Source: Symbiodinium kawagutii (Eukaryota > Sar > Dinophyceae > Suessiales > Symbiodiniaceae). Taken from it: a stretch of DNA of 64,000 nucleotides. Position numbers and translations under genes: made by a program. This document shows, in pieces, positions 11,640-21,643 of the stretch. The stretch lies in the NCBI GenBank assembly GCA_009767595.1, contig VSDK01000501.1:134020-198019 (forward strand). The letters are read 5' to 3'. The notes beneath the pieces were generated by a model that saw only the letters and a list, made by a program, of their open reading frames with translations, did not search any database and was not told where the DNA came from. How positions within the stretch are numbered: position 1 is the stretch's first letter; the number at the start of each line of letters is the position of its first letter.

Positions 11640-12030
11640 TAGTGGAAGGCTTTGTGTAAATGGACTTTATGACGACATCTATGGACTATGGCTCATATGA
11701 ATCAATCCTTACTCGTGGCATTCACTCTTAGTTCTGTTCGGGTCACACCATAAGCCATAGGGGTACCTTATCTTTTCAGATTGAACATAAAGCAGAATGC
11801 CAAGCAGATAATGTGCAAAAGGCATCAAGGAGTTGTACATACCGTGGAGAAGGAAGCTTCAAAACTATGATTGCCAAGTTGGAATTTCCTCTTCCCATGG
11901 TAGATGGAGGCGTAGGGTTCTAAAAATGATTTTCTTTTGATGTGCAAAGTTTGGGTCCAAGATGGTCCAATCTTTTTTGATATCATTATGTAATTTGCAT
12001 CAGTTGAACTTTGGATCCTTAGGATGCACA
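11640..12030. other. no supported gene
   Basis: Intergenic or intronic sequence. No frame with coding texture and no structured repeat. Confidence 0.4.
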
Positions 12031-12423
12031 TTTGTCACTACGAGAAGATGGTTGGGGAGAACCATGGATTTTCACATCCACATCTCTCAATCGCTGGAAG
12101 CCGTGGATCAAAGCAGGCAGCGATGGTTTTGATTTGCACTTCGGTCCCCTGTGGCTTGCTCCTCATTGCCACCTGGAAGCAAGCTCCAGCATGAGAAGGC
12201 AGCTCCTACCCTTCAAGGAAACGGAAAAGACCATGACCATACCGTATGCCTTCACTCAAAGGATGTCTGCGTGCAGTTGTAATTCCAAGGGAGCACCACA
12301 CAGTGGCAAACCTGCAAACATGCTGCAAATCCAACGTCCAAGAGGAATCATTTCAAACACAAGTTTTGTGAACTTCACAACTTCCACAATTCCAAGATGG
12401 CAGTCTAATGCATTGCAACGTGT

Positions 12424-12570
12424 TTGGAGTCCAGCAACGCAGCTGAGGGCTACACTGTTTGGGGCCTCATTCAACAGGGAGCACGTGGCTTCCTGGGTGG
12501 CCTTATGGGATGGATGGGCGTGATGAGTCTCATCGAGGCATGCTGGGCAGAATGGAGCTTCGAACATTTT
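12424..12570 (+). CDS. candidate exon, hydrophobic glycine-rich segment
   Basis: This plus frame reads SNAAEGYTVWGLIQQGARGF and then GGLMGWMGVMSLIEACWAEW, a convincing coding stretch with a probable membrane helix. A longer plus frame (12032-12523) and a minus frame (12256-12567) overlap but are less protein-like. Flanking splice sites were not fixed. No family is recognised. Confidence 0.42.
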
Positions 12571-12633
12571 TTGGTCGTTCCAAAATTTCTACTATATTTT
12601 CCAGGAATTCTTCCTAGTGATAGGATCTAAAAA

Positions 12634-12891
12634 ATGCCAAACATTCTTGGTAGACGTAAAGAAATGCATCGTTTTTGCAGGGAATCTTCCAGGTTTATCA
12701 CGAAATCTGGGCCAGGCCAGGAAGATTTGGAATCTGCGGAAGGCGCTGAGATGAAAGGGTTGCATTTTCAGCAAAGCTTCACGAGAAAGGGCTGTTTGTT
12801 TGCACGAAGAAACATGAGGGCAACGCTGATGTGCTTCAGATACGCAGTCTGTGAAACCTCACTAGAACCAAAGCAGCGGGATAGTGACTAG
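12634..12891 (+). CDS. weak candidate exon
   Basis: An 85-codon frame containing SGPGQEDLESAEGAEMKGLH and a basic C-terminal half. It may belong with the exon at 12424-12570. No acceptor or donor pair was resolved. Confidence 0.25.
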   Translation: MPNILGRRKEMHRFCRESSRFITKSGPGQEDLESAEGAEMKGLHFQQSFTRKGCLFARRNMRATLMCFRYAVCETSLEPKQRDSD

Positions 12892-13523
12892 AAACTTGGA
12901 AGCTAAAGTTGCGACCAGGCACGGCAACTTCACACCCATCCTCTTTTCGAGGCAGCTGGGGGAAGTTGTCGTCTGATTGCTCGATAGGTTGCTACGTTCC
13001 CAGTTGCTTGGACACGATCACTGCTACTAAGTGTAGACCTGCGACCTGGAACAGGTGGCCAAGAGCTGGCGAAGAACAGAGAGGGATCGTTTTGGCGTGG
13101 TGCATCGCATCAACCAATCCGCTCCATAGCTGCAGACCACTGCTTCGGGTGCAGCCACGAAGTTCCATCCATCGCCCATGGAACATCTTGGAACATCTTG
13201 GAACTGGGAGCTCCAAGGATTTCGACGATGACCAGCCCTTGACCACGGGAGGATGGAGGAATGTCTGCGCTGTCTTTCGGGGAGGTGATGACGAGGGTCA
13301 GTTGCTTCATCCGCCCAGACGCTCAAGGTGTTGTCGCTTGACCAAGGGGCAGAGAATTCAACTGACTTACTCAGAGGTTACCAAAATATGTTGTTGAAAA
13401 GTTAAAACATTTTCGATTTGCAGTGGTCTATAGTCAGTGATATGTTCTTTCTTCCTGTTTCGACGGCCTGTTGCTTTAGCAAACACAGCATCATCATCAA
13501 CACCCTTCTGATCATCATCGACA

Positions 13524-13719
13524 TGAAGAAGAAGAAGAAGAAGAAGAAGAAGAAGAAGAAGAAAAAGAAGACGAAGAAAAAGAAGAAGAAGAAGAAGAAG
13601 ACGCAGATCACCATCATCATCATCATCATCAGCATCATCATCACCATCATCATCATCATCACCATCACCATCACCATCACCATCACCATCATCATCATCA
13701 TCATCATCAACAACATCAA

Positions 13720-13751
<32 letters not shown>

Positions 13752-13877
13752 GCATCAGCATCATCATCACCATCATCATCATCATCACCATTATCATCAT
13801 CATCACCATTACCATCACCATCATCACCATCATCGTCATCATCATCATCATCATCCTCCTCATCATCATCATCATCA
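13524..13877. repeat. compound trinucleotide microsatellite (GAA)n then (ATC)n
   Basis: About 75 bp of GAA units is followed by about 270 bp of ATC/CAT units with scattered CAC and CAG interruptions. All frames through it stay open (poly-Lys/poly-Ile on plus, poly-Phe/poly-Met on minus), producing two false long ORFs. No coding flanks join it. Confidence 0.95.
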
Positions 13878-14177
13878 GCTCCTCCAACGTCAAATTTATT
13901 GCATCGAGGTTGCTGCTGCTGCTTCCTTGCTGGATCGTCACAAGATGTGGAAGAGGTGGAGGTCAGTTTTAAAAAATCAGGAGTTGAGTTGTTTTCAAGC
14001 TAGTAGCCTTAACCTGAGCACGAAACAATCACAAAATACTTTTCAAATACTTATCAAACAAACCCGAGTTTCTAAGTAGGTATCGATTTGTTCAGCGAAA
14101 ACTGCTCCCTGTAAGTTGAGAACAATCCCTATTTGAAACCCATCCCTTGAGGATCTTTTCTTTTTGAAGCAACCCAC

Positions 14178-14693
14178 ATGTCGGCTCCTGACCCCTGGAA
14201 GGTGGTGCCAGCAAGCCCGAACAGTGCTCAACAGCAACAACTCAGAGCACAACGAGACCAATTTGTACAGAGGACCCGCCGTTTTGAAACAGTTGCATGG
14301 TTTAGAATTTGAAAGCAGGACAAAACTCCGAAACCAGAACTGCATCCCCAGAGACTACATGCTTGACAGACAGTCTTCCCCGCCTCCTTCAATCGCTTCA
14401 GGATCGAAGAGCAAAGGTCTCGAGGCAATGCGACGTAGAAAAGTGTGCCGCAGCGGGATGGCAGGATCTGCAAGAAAGATGCAGTGAAGGTTTGCACAGG
14501 GATCTGAAGTCCTCGCATTTTGCGACAGTTTTGATGTTTGTCTTCACATCTTCGCAATAGCTCCAGCTTCTGTGAGCCTTCCACGGTCTCTGCGCTAAGT
14601 CTAAAATCGACCCCAACGGCGTGAAGCAAAAGTTGCAGAGTTGCACGGAGACCATGAAGCGATTGGAAGAGGCGGGCGGAGGGGCTGTTGTTT
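14178..14693 (+). CDS. multi-exon gene, glutamine-rich start and coiled coil
   Basis: A credible first exon starts at ATG 14178 (MSAPDPWKVVPASPNSAQQQ) and continues QQLRAQRDQFVQRTRRFET to 14291 before GTTGCA. A second exon, about 14354-14488, reads CLTDSLPRLLQSLQDRRAKV and CAAAGWQDLQERCSE and fits phase 0. A third, about 14594-14693, reads SKIDPNGVKQKLQSCTETMK and ends in a stop. Exons 2 and 3 are helical and coiled-coil-like. No domain is recognised. The exon 2-3 join is not established, and a 199-codon minus-strand frame covers the same bases. Confidence 0.45.
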
Positions 14694-14740
14694 TTCAGTG
14701 AAAGCACACTCTGGTGGAGAGATCGATCTGGGAAGTTCCA

Positions 14741-15174
14741 TGGCATTGCTGAGTCCTGTGCTAGGTCTTTGCTACGCAGCCGAGACCACGGCAGGCCTGG
14801 CATCGAGCCAAGCACTTCAGCTGCCATTGGATCACCTTGAGGTGCTACATTCCCTCTCCTTGGAACTCACCGAGTTACGCGTCCTCTTGCCCGTCTGGGG
14901 GCTCAGTGGGATGGTGACCATGAATCTCCAAGGTGTCAGCTTCTCTGTGTCAAAGGACGGAGTTTTAGTAGTGATGTGGTGTCATCACATCAGGTGTCAT
15001 ACCTATAGTAAGATGACACCACATCAGGTATCATATGCGGTTCGACATATCTTCCCTATCGTAGGAGTCCCATGCTACCTGCCCTGTGCTCCCAGGTCAT
15101 CGTGTCCTTGCGCAATCCGGGACTTCGTGAACGTCATTGGCCAGGGCACCCAGGGAGAGAACCCAACCGGTTGA
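14741..15174 (+). CDS. weak candidate exon
   Basis: An open frame whose middle (DHLEVLHSLSLELTELRVLL) is leucine-rich and coding-like. From about 14970 it runs into an inverted repeat and loses protein texture. It may be a short exon ending near 14935. Confidence 0.3.
14972..15026. repeat. 15-bp perfect inverted repeat with internal direct repeat
   Basis: Arms 14972-14986 (TGATGTGGTGTCATC) and 15012-15026 are exact reverse complements around a 25-nt loop. CACATCAGGT(G/A)TCATA also occurs twice in direct orientation. Confidence 0.8.
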
Positions 15175-15490
15175 ACTTGTTCGAAGGTATGGTGATGCTT
15201 TCCCACGGTTGAAGCTGTGGGGATTGCTGTAGAGATTGCGATGCTGTCATGGCAATGTAATCATCAGAGCTACTGGGGATGGCAAGCGGAAGCTGGTCAT
15301 GTCGCTTCAGGACATTGATCGGTGAGGCGATTGATCAGAACATCCAGGCGAATCAGATGAAGGAGCTGCGCATGTGGCCGACCATGACTGAAGGCTTCAG
15401 GATCAAAGACAGATTATGGATGGCTGAATCATGAGTGAATACTTGGCATGGACCGATTTGCGCACACTAAAATGATGTTTGACTCTGCAG

Positions 15491-15778
15491 GTTATCACAG
15501 TCAATTCTTTGCGGAATACGTATGTAGCCCGTAGAACCAATGCACAACAAGTGCCGGCTGCAAATCCAGAAGGTGAAACAAAGCAGATGCTGATTGCCAG
15601 CACCACAGATCAGCTTGAGAAGAAGTTTGTGGTGCTGATCCGTGGTCTCCCCCATTCTCGATCCGGTCACCAAGCATTTGATGGTGAGGAGATGAACCTC
15701 TCTAACATGAACGAGCGGTTTCCATTTGCGCGGAAACTCAAGGGGAGACGATGGTGCAATGATGACCAAACACGATGA
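15491..15778 (+). CDS. candidate exon, unknown
   Basis: Begins after TCTGCAG and reads VITVNSLRNTYVARRTNAQQ, then TTDQLEKKFVVLIRGLP. Open to TGA at 15778, although the true donor may be earlier. A 136-codon minus frame overlaps but is less protein-like. It may be upstream of the exons at 16008-16390. Confidence 0.48.
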   Translation, partial: VITVNSLRNTYVARRTNAQQVPAANPEGETKQMLIASTTDQLEKKFVVLIRGLPHSRSGHQAFDGEEMNLSNMNERFPFARKLKGRRWCNDDQTR

Positions 15779-16007
15779 ATCGTCACAATTTGTCATATCA
15801 ATTCCAGGAAATATCAACATATATGAACCTCTCCATAAGAAGCGTGGAACAGCCATGAATGTTGTGACCATATGCAATGAAGGAGGATAGTTGCGATATC
15901 CGCATTTTCATGATTCATGATCATGCATGCGTTTGTCCATAAAGGTATTTGAGAAGATAAATACGGAGAAGTACATGAACACATCAGTCCTGATTTGGTG
16001 TCCTAAG

Positions 16008-16390
16008 ATTCGTCTGAGGTGGCACACCTCTCGAAGATCCAGGCCATCTCGGAAACTGCTTCGAAAGAGATGGTGATCGAAGAAGAGCTACGCAGGCCGC
16101 ACTGGGCACGGTGAGTCAACGATTGGCTGCAGATGTTGGTGGCTGGAGATGTGAAGATGTGACATGGCTTGTTTTAACATCTCGAAAGCTGTTTGAATCC
16201 ATGAAGCGTCAACAAATTGTGGCACTTCCTGAACTTGGTGTGGCATTTTGACCGTCAGGATGCAGGACCACTGGGCCAAGTTGCACTTCGAGTTCAAACC
16301 CATTGGTGCGGGGCACAGCGCAGAGATGGCTTGGTTGGTCCCAAGCTTCGCACCCTTCGACTTTGGATCTTTCCACAGCTCACATGTCAG
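16008..16390 (+). CDS. two-exon fragment of an unknown gene
   Basis: Exon 16008-16110 follows CCTAAG, reads EVAHLSKIQAISETASKEMV and EEELRRPHWA, and ends exactly at GTGAGT. The next exon starts at 16259 after CGTCAG (MQDHWAKLHFEFKPIGAGHS) and joins in phase (two bases plus one). Its end is unclear, near 16390. The first part is an amphipathic helix; the second looks globular. No family is recognised. Confidence 0.55.
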
Positions 16391-16509
16391 GGGATGGGTG
16401 AACATACCGACACATTCAACATGGCCCAAGAGCAAAACTATTCTGTTCGGTTTTTGACATGTCAAGGGCTGATAGTAGCAGCAACCATTTTGAGCAGCTC
16501 TTGACATCT

Positions 16510-17500
16510 TGAAGTTTGCCCAGCACCTAAAGCCATGTGTGTCACTGAGGTGTTTTTGGAGAAGCTGAACATCGTGTGGAGGCAGCCTGGCACGAAGCCT
16601 CCTTCACATGCATGGTGTGCACTTTTGCTTTCAAAACATTTAGCATGTGAAGCTCCCTAAATGCATGGTGTACACTTTAGATGTATTTAGGGTGACTATG
16701 AGTTTCAACAAATTTCAACGACAAACATTTCATTCATTTTCAAAGCGGACAGGTGTACCAAAAATATTCAAAAATGGTTCGATGGTGTTGAACACACAGA
16801 ATCTTGTCATGCAGAGTGCATCACAAGTAACTTTTGGAGATTTTGCTCTGTAAGAGACGTAAACAAAATAAATAGAGTCTGCCGTCGCTGCAGGAGGAGT
16901 CCTCCAGTGTTGTGGCCGACTTACATCATGCTGAGGCGACTTGTCCAGTCAGCCAGGTGAAGTTATCATCAGCAAAGATATTATAGGTCCATATAGGTCC
17001 ATTGTAGATGTGGATGAGTTTCAAGCATCCTCAAACATGCATAGATCAACATCCACAATATGGAGACGGTTCTGTGCCGAGATATTCAGGTGATTTCGGA
17101 TGTTTAGTCACAGAAATTTGGCTCAACGGCTCTGCAGCTTGTAGAGTACCTTGATGTCTGAGCTTTGTTCCAGACTGATCAAACGAAACTTTTCATCAAC
17201 CATCATAAACTACAGTATCATTTCTAGTTGATGTTCTAATTAATGGTTCTGTTTTATGTCATCGTTCTATTCTAACTTTAATTAGACTAAGAATTGTGTT
17301 CCATAAATGTTATTCTAATCATTGTGTATTGTGATCTCCAATTAGAAAAACCTTTTAGTTCTATGTAATTTCAAATTTGATTTTGTCTCCAATTTGATTT
17401 CTATCAAATCAAAAGTTTTCAGCATTTTGTTTGAATTTTGATTTCAAACCATTTTTTTTTAAGTTTTCTATTTCCGTGTTCTACATTGGAGACATCATTT
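16510..17500. other. no supported gene; AT-rich intronic or intergenic DNA
   Basis: Stop-rich, with an especially AT-rich stretch at 17200-17480. A short motif ATGCATGGTGT(G/A)CACTTT occurs twice, near 16610 and 16660. Confidence 0.4.
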
Positions 17501-17512
17501 CTCGTTTGCCAG

Positions 17513-17604
17513 GTCTGGGAACTCATCACGGAGCAGATGGCCAAGGTCCGTCATGGAGCTGGAGGTATTCCAACGGTGCAACCTGTGGAACCAAGCGGAA
17601 CCAG
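17513..17604 (+). CDS. exon of an unknown gene
   Basis: Follows TTTGCCAG and ends at a GTAACC donor. The reading is VWELITEQMAKVRHGAGGIP then TVQPVEPSGT. Length is 30 codons plus two bases. The start of the protein part is helical and the end Pro/Gly-rich. Neighbouring exons were not found. Confidence 0.55.
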
Positions 17605-17610
17605 GTAACC

Positions 17611-17666
17611 AATGTGGCACCCAATGTGGCATCCGATGTGGCCTTCCACGTGGCATTCACTGTGGT
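17611..17666. repeat. 12-bp periodic repeat
   Basis: GTGG recurs at 17614, 17626, 17638, 17650 and 17662, exactly every 12 bp, within degenerate units like CCAATGTGGCAT. Read in the frame open here it gives NVAP-NVAS-DVAF-HVAF. It lies just after the donor at 17605, so it may be intronic. Confidence 0.75.
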
Positions 17667-18481
17667 TTGGAGGATGGTTTCCCATGTGTTTCATCGGCAT
17701 GGCATTGACAACAGGAGTTGGATGGAATTTGATTAAGCATGATGAATGAACCAGCGAATCAATCGGAATTGAGAGGATAGTTGGTGGTAGCGGTAGATTG
17801 ATTCACCTATGATTTATCAGTCTTACGCATCAAATGATTAAAATGTCATCAGATGCAACTCGATTGGTGAAGTGGTCTACCCAGCTCACGGGTGGCCTTG
17901 CAGAGTGGCTGAAAGCCTGCAAGAAATTGTAATTCGTTGTGAGTTCTCGCAGCGAAACATCAGAATCTGCAGCACGTCATGACTTTCATCTCGAAGCATC
18001 TGCGCACCTTTCAGAAATAGTCACCCAGCTTTTGATCAGAAATTGCCCGATCGGCTCCTTGGGGGTTTTCGATTGAAGCTTTGCCGCTTTGTCGTCCAGG
18101 TAAGGACACTTGGCCGTAGACCCAATGCAGCGGTACATGAGAAGGAGCTGCTTGGAATCATGTGGTCTCTGCATCAAAGTTGAAGGTTTCAAACACGAAG
18201 GTTGCTCTGCTCACTCTGCTTATTTTGCTTCCTTTGCTTTTGTTTGATCTAAGATGATCCAAGTAGCTCATATGACACATATGTTTGTTGCAGGCTTACA
18301 GAAAGCAGGGGCAAGGAAGGTAAAGCTGGGAAATCTATGGAAATGTGTCAAGACTGGCAAAGCTGAGAAGGTTGCAATGCTATGCAAAGCTCACTCTGTG
18401 ATTCTTGGCTTTCTTGGCTTTGGGCTCAGAGGTGTACGCAGGGGGTGCTCCCTGTGGTGACAATGGGCCAAGTGACCAAAG

Positions 18482-19874
18482 ATGTCACTGTCCCTTTTCG
18501 TGGCGCTGCTTGCAGGTCTGTGTCAGGCCTTGGATGTCTCCGTGACCCGGGAGCCTTTGCTTTTGGGGTCTCATGACACTGGCTGCATCTTGGAGCGAAC
18601 CAAGGTGCAGCACACTTGCTCTGACGTCACTCCACAGCTTCTTGGCAGGTCATAAAGGGGAGTCTGGAGTTAGATTGTATCTTAGGACTTAGGATATATA
18701 ATTGAAAATCATTGGAATTTTGAGAGAAAAACACAAGGTGAAGAAACATCCAGCTAACTTGGCGCGGATGCATATGTAGTGGACGGAGGATACAGTTGTA
18801 AGCACACTATCCTGCACTACCCATCAGTCTTTGCCCATCAACATGAGAATAAGCATGGCTATACAACCCGAGACAAAAGTCATATAACTTCAATCAGAAC
18901 CATATGCATGATAATAAGACTTTAATAAGATCAAAAGTTAACTTCTACCAATCACAAAGAGAGACATACTTTTGCCCAGGCTCATGACCTTCCGAATTGA
19001 TTGTCGAGAAGCTCCAGAAGACTTCCAGGAGTTCAGTCTGGATGGGCAGCGTTTGTGCGCCCATGTGATTAAGCGCCCGAGCCATGAAGTCAATGACTTC
19101 GTTCTGCGGAGAGGTGATTTCGCTGAATTTCGCTGCATTCTTTGGCCGTTGGACTCTGCATCGCACCAGGCTGTGTTTCCCGGGACAATTCGTGCGGCAT
19201 TCCTTGAAAGCTCCGGGAACACCGCAGAGAACATCACAGCCTTTGAGTTGGTTCTCCCTGGCGAATGCACCGCGGCTGTGGCCAAGGTTTATGAATGGCT
19301 TCTTGCAGTGCAATCGCAGCAAAACAAACACAGAATTCTTTGGCAAAGTCCAAAGCTTCAGACCTCACCCTTCAAAGACATGGGGACTGGTGCACAACGG
19401 AGCTTGCAGTGGAAAGATCAAGACTTTTTGAATCCTACAGTTGCGTTTGTGGGGTGCGACAAGGTCTCTGGCAACTTGAGAGAGGCAGTCCACATCATCC
19501 AGGTGGGCTCCAACTTCGATTCTGGAGAGGCCGACGTCGCCTGGTACGGAATCCAATTTGAAATCGATGTTGACATGACCGCGCTCCCAGCAGACACACT
19601 CTATTTGCAGCTTGTTTTGAATTTTTCCTCTAGAGATCCAGCCATCGGACATGATTTTGTTCGCGAACAGCGTGTTTCAGTGCCAGTGAAAGTCGTTCAC
19701 TCAGACACCAAGTTGGAAAGATTGAAGCGTTCCTTCTGGTTCCGCTTCGTGATTTTCCTCCTTTTAGCTTGTTTGGTGGTGGCAGTAGCTCTGCGTTTTG
19801 CCTGCGGTTCCTGTGACGGGCGGCCCAGGTTGCCCCAGCCACCACAGGAGATCGAACTCCATCGGGCTCTGTAA
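18482..19874 (+). CDS. single-pass type I membrane protein, two exons, unknown family
   Basis: Exon 1, 18482-18648, starts at ATG with a textbook signal peptide (MSLSLFVALLAGLCQA) followed by LDVSVTREP. Exon 2, 18980-19874, follows a TTTTGCCCAG acceptor. The GTCATA donor and this acceptor rejoin in phase through an arginine codon, giving about 353 residues. The long lumenal part is rich in beta-type alternation (FEIDVDMTALPADTLYLQLV). A C-terminal membrane helix (FVIFLLLACLVVAVALRFAC) has basic residues before it, and a short proline-rich cytosolic tail ends at TAA 19872-19874. It most likely sits in the secretory pathway or plasma membrane. I do not recognise the ectodomain. Exon 1 is under 60 codons and easy to miss; without it exon 2 would seem to lack a signal peptide. 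Confidence 0.82.
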
Positions 19875-20043
19875 GCCTTTGCAACGACGCAACGATGAAA
19901 ATGCTGAGTGTTTGGTGTTCTGGATCTCAACAGGTGCAACTGATTAGATATGAATTTAGTCATCAGTTTCTAATCGCTGACGGGAGGGCATGATTGAAAT
20001 AGATGTCATACATACAGTTTTCACAGAGGCCAACAAAAAGTAA

Positions 20044-20090
20044 AGCGTACTTGCCCAGCGTCAGGGGCAAGGCCGTTCCCCAAGTACGCT
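20044..20090. repeat. inverted repeat, 10-bp arms
   Basis: AGCGTACTTG at 20044-20053 pairs with CAAGTACGCT at 20081-20090. It lies about 170 bp past the stop of the membrane-protein gene, where a 3'-end signal could lie, but function is unknown. Confidence 0.7.
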
Positions 20091-20289
20091 CTTTGGTATG
20101 TTGGAAACATTTGTGGAAACAATTTGGAAACTGAACATTTCCTTCTTGGGAATTCCAAATTGAACTAAACTCCAAGAGAGCCGCTTAGTTCATATGTTCC
20201 AAAGGGAATTCCTATGAATTGCTATGAATTCCTATGTTCTGCTCGGAATTCCTGGGTGGTTCTTGGGCTTCGGATTCCTATGAGAAGCT

Positions 20290-20311
20290 CTCCCCCTGCC
20301 GGCAGGGGGAG
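20290..20311. repeat. perfect 22-bp palindrome
   Basis: CTCCCCCTGCC joined directly to its reverse complement with no spacer, in otherwise unstructured intergenic DNA. Confidence 0.9.
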
Positions 20312-20399
20312 GGAATCCAGGAAACGTTTGTGCCTTTTGTCGCAGGACCTCGTAGCGCACGACGCGAAACTCAAGGCAGGAGGCTGTAGAAATTTTCCA

Positions 20400-21200
20400 A
20401 AGGTTAACATGTAGAAATTTATTATGTAGTTTTATTATTTAGTTTTATTGAGGTTCATTTCATTTTTATAAAGATCTATAAAGGTTTCAACACATTTACT
20501 TGGATCTGTATTTGCAAGTTTGGGATTGTTTGGTATTGGAGGCATCCCCGGTGGATGGATGGTTGCGATTTCTGTGTCTGGATGTACACCCTGCGGTTCT
20601 CAGACAATTTGAGCATCCAACTTTCATGGATACCAAGTACCACCTGACTACCTGCCAGCAATGAGTAGGACAGCTGTAAGGTTTTGTACTGTTTGTCGGA
20701 CGAGTAGGTCATTGTGTGAAGGGCAGAATGGTTGGTAGGAAAACTCCAGTAGTACTTCTTCTGGGTGATGTGAAAGCTCCAGAGGTTGAGAAAATGTAGC
20801 AGGGTGAGAGCTCCTTCCGATAATTTCTCGAGCTGTCAGGTGAGATAGTATCCCAATGTATTGGGTCTGAGCCGACAACATATAATACCTCATCACTCGT
20901 TACGTCTCACGGTCATGCGACATGATGACATATGAGGAACCACTCCCCAAATTTGAAGATATCCCCGGGAGGTGAAAGCTCTTATTTGTTGTAGTCAGCT
21001 TTACTTTGTGATGTATCTTACTTCGTGATGTCGGAAGCTTGCATTTCCTCGCGGGTTTTGAGTCCCTGAGATCATCGGTGAGCTATGCGACCGGCTATAT
21101 GAAGCGCAATATGGCGGCTCGGCCAGGACGGTGATGCCATGGAAATCAGAGACAAACGGAAAACATGGAAGATATGATGCCATACGATGAAGCTGATAGA
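20400..21200. other. no supported gene
   Basis: Only short minus-strand frames without clear protein texture. AT-rich flanks. Weak similarity to the upstream flank of the second J-domain copy starts near 21210. Confidence 0.4.
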
Positions 21201-21573
21201 GGGAATCTGGTGGAAAGATAGATGGAATAGAAAGCACGTACTGCTAAGACAAACAAAGGGATGAGCTTTATCATAGTGCCCTAGGACCATTGAAATTGAG
21301 GTTGAAGCGTGCAGAAGAGTCAGCGCTGGTATGAGATTTGATGAGATTTAAGCGTCACATTCCCACAGCTCATGTGCAAAGCAATGACGTTTGTGTCACC
21401 ATACTGCCGCAGTGACACAAGGAAGACACAATTAAATTGCAATTATAATATGCAGTATGTATAGATATATATACATATATATATATATATATATTCAAGA
21501 TTGCATCGCAAAAAACGCTGTGTTTTGCATGCTTGCCGTTCCTTTACAGCAATACGTGGTCCTTTGCATGGTG

Positions 21574-21585
21574 TTTTGGCTCAAG
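21574..21585 (+). other. relict spliced-leader fragment, J-domain copy 1
   Basis: TTTTGGCTCAAG is identical to the last 12 nt of the conserved dinoflagellate spliced leader. It lies 58 nt before the start codon. Such relicts are known where a trans-spliced mRNA was copied back into the genome. The same 12-mer sits at the same place in copy 2. Confidence 0.7.
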
Positions 21586-21643
21586 CCATTCCGGCCGATT
21601 CATCATCTTATTAGGTGGCGTTCTTGGAGGTGATTTTTCTCGG

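Noticed and set aside
13402-13972. ORFs of 179 (minus) and 184 (plus) codons, poly-Met/poly-Phe and poly-Lys/poly-Ile
   Set aside because: They are translations of the GAA/ATC microsatellite, with no coding flanks.
17431-17736. 101-codon plus ORF with NVAP repeats
   Set aside because: A different frame of the same stretch has an acceptor, better coding texture and a GTAACC donor at 17605, so most of this ORF is likely intron.
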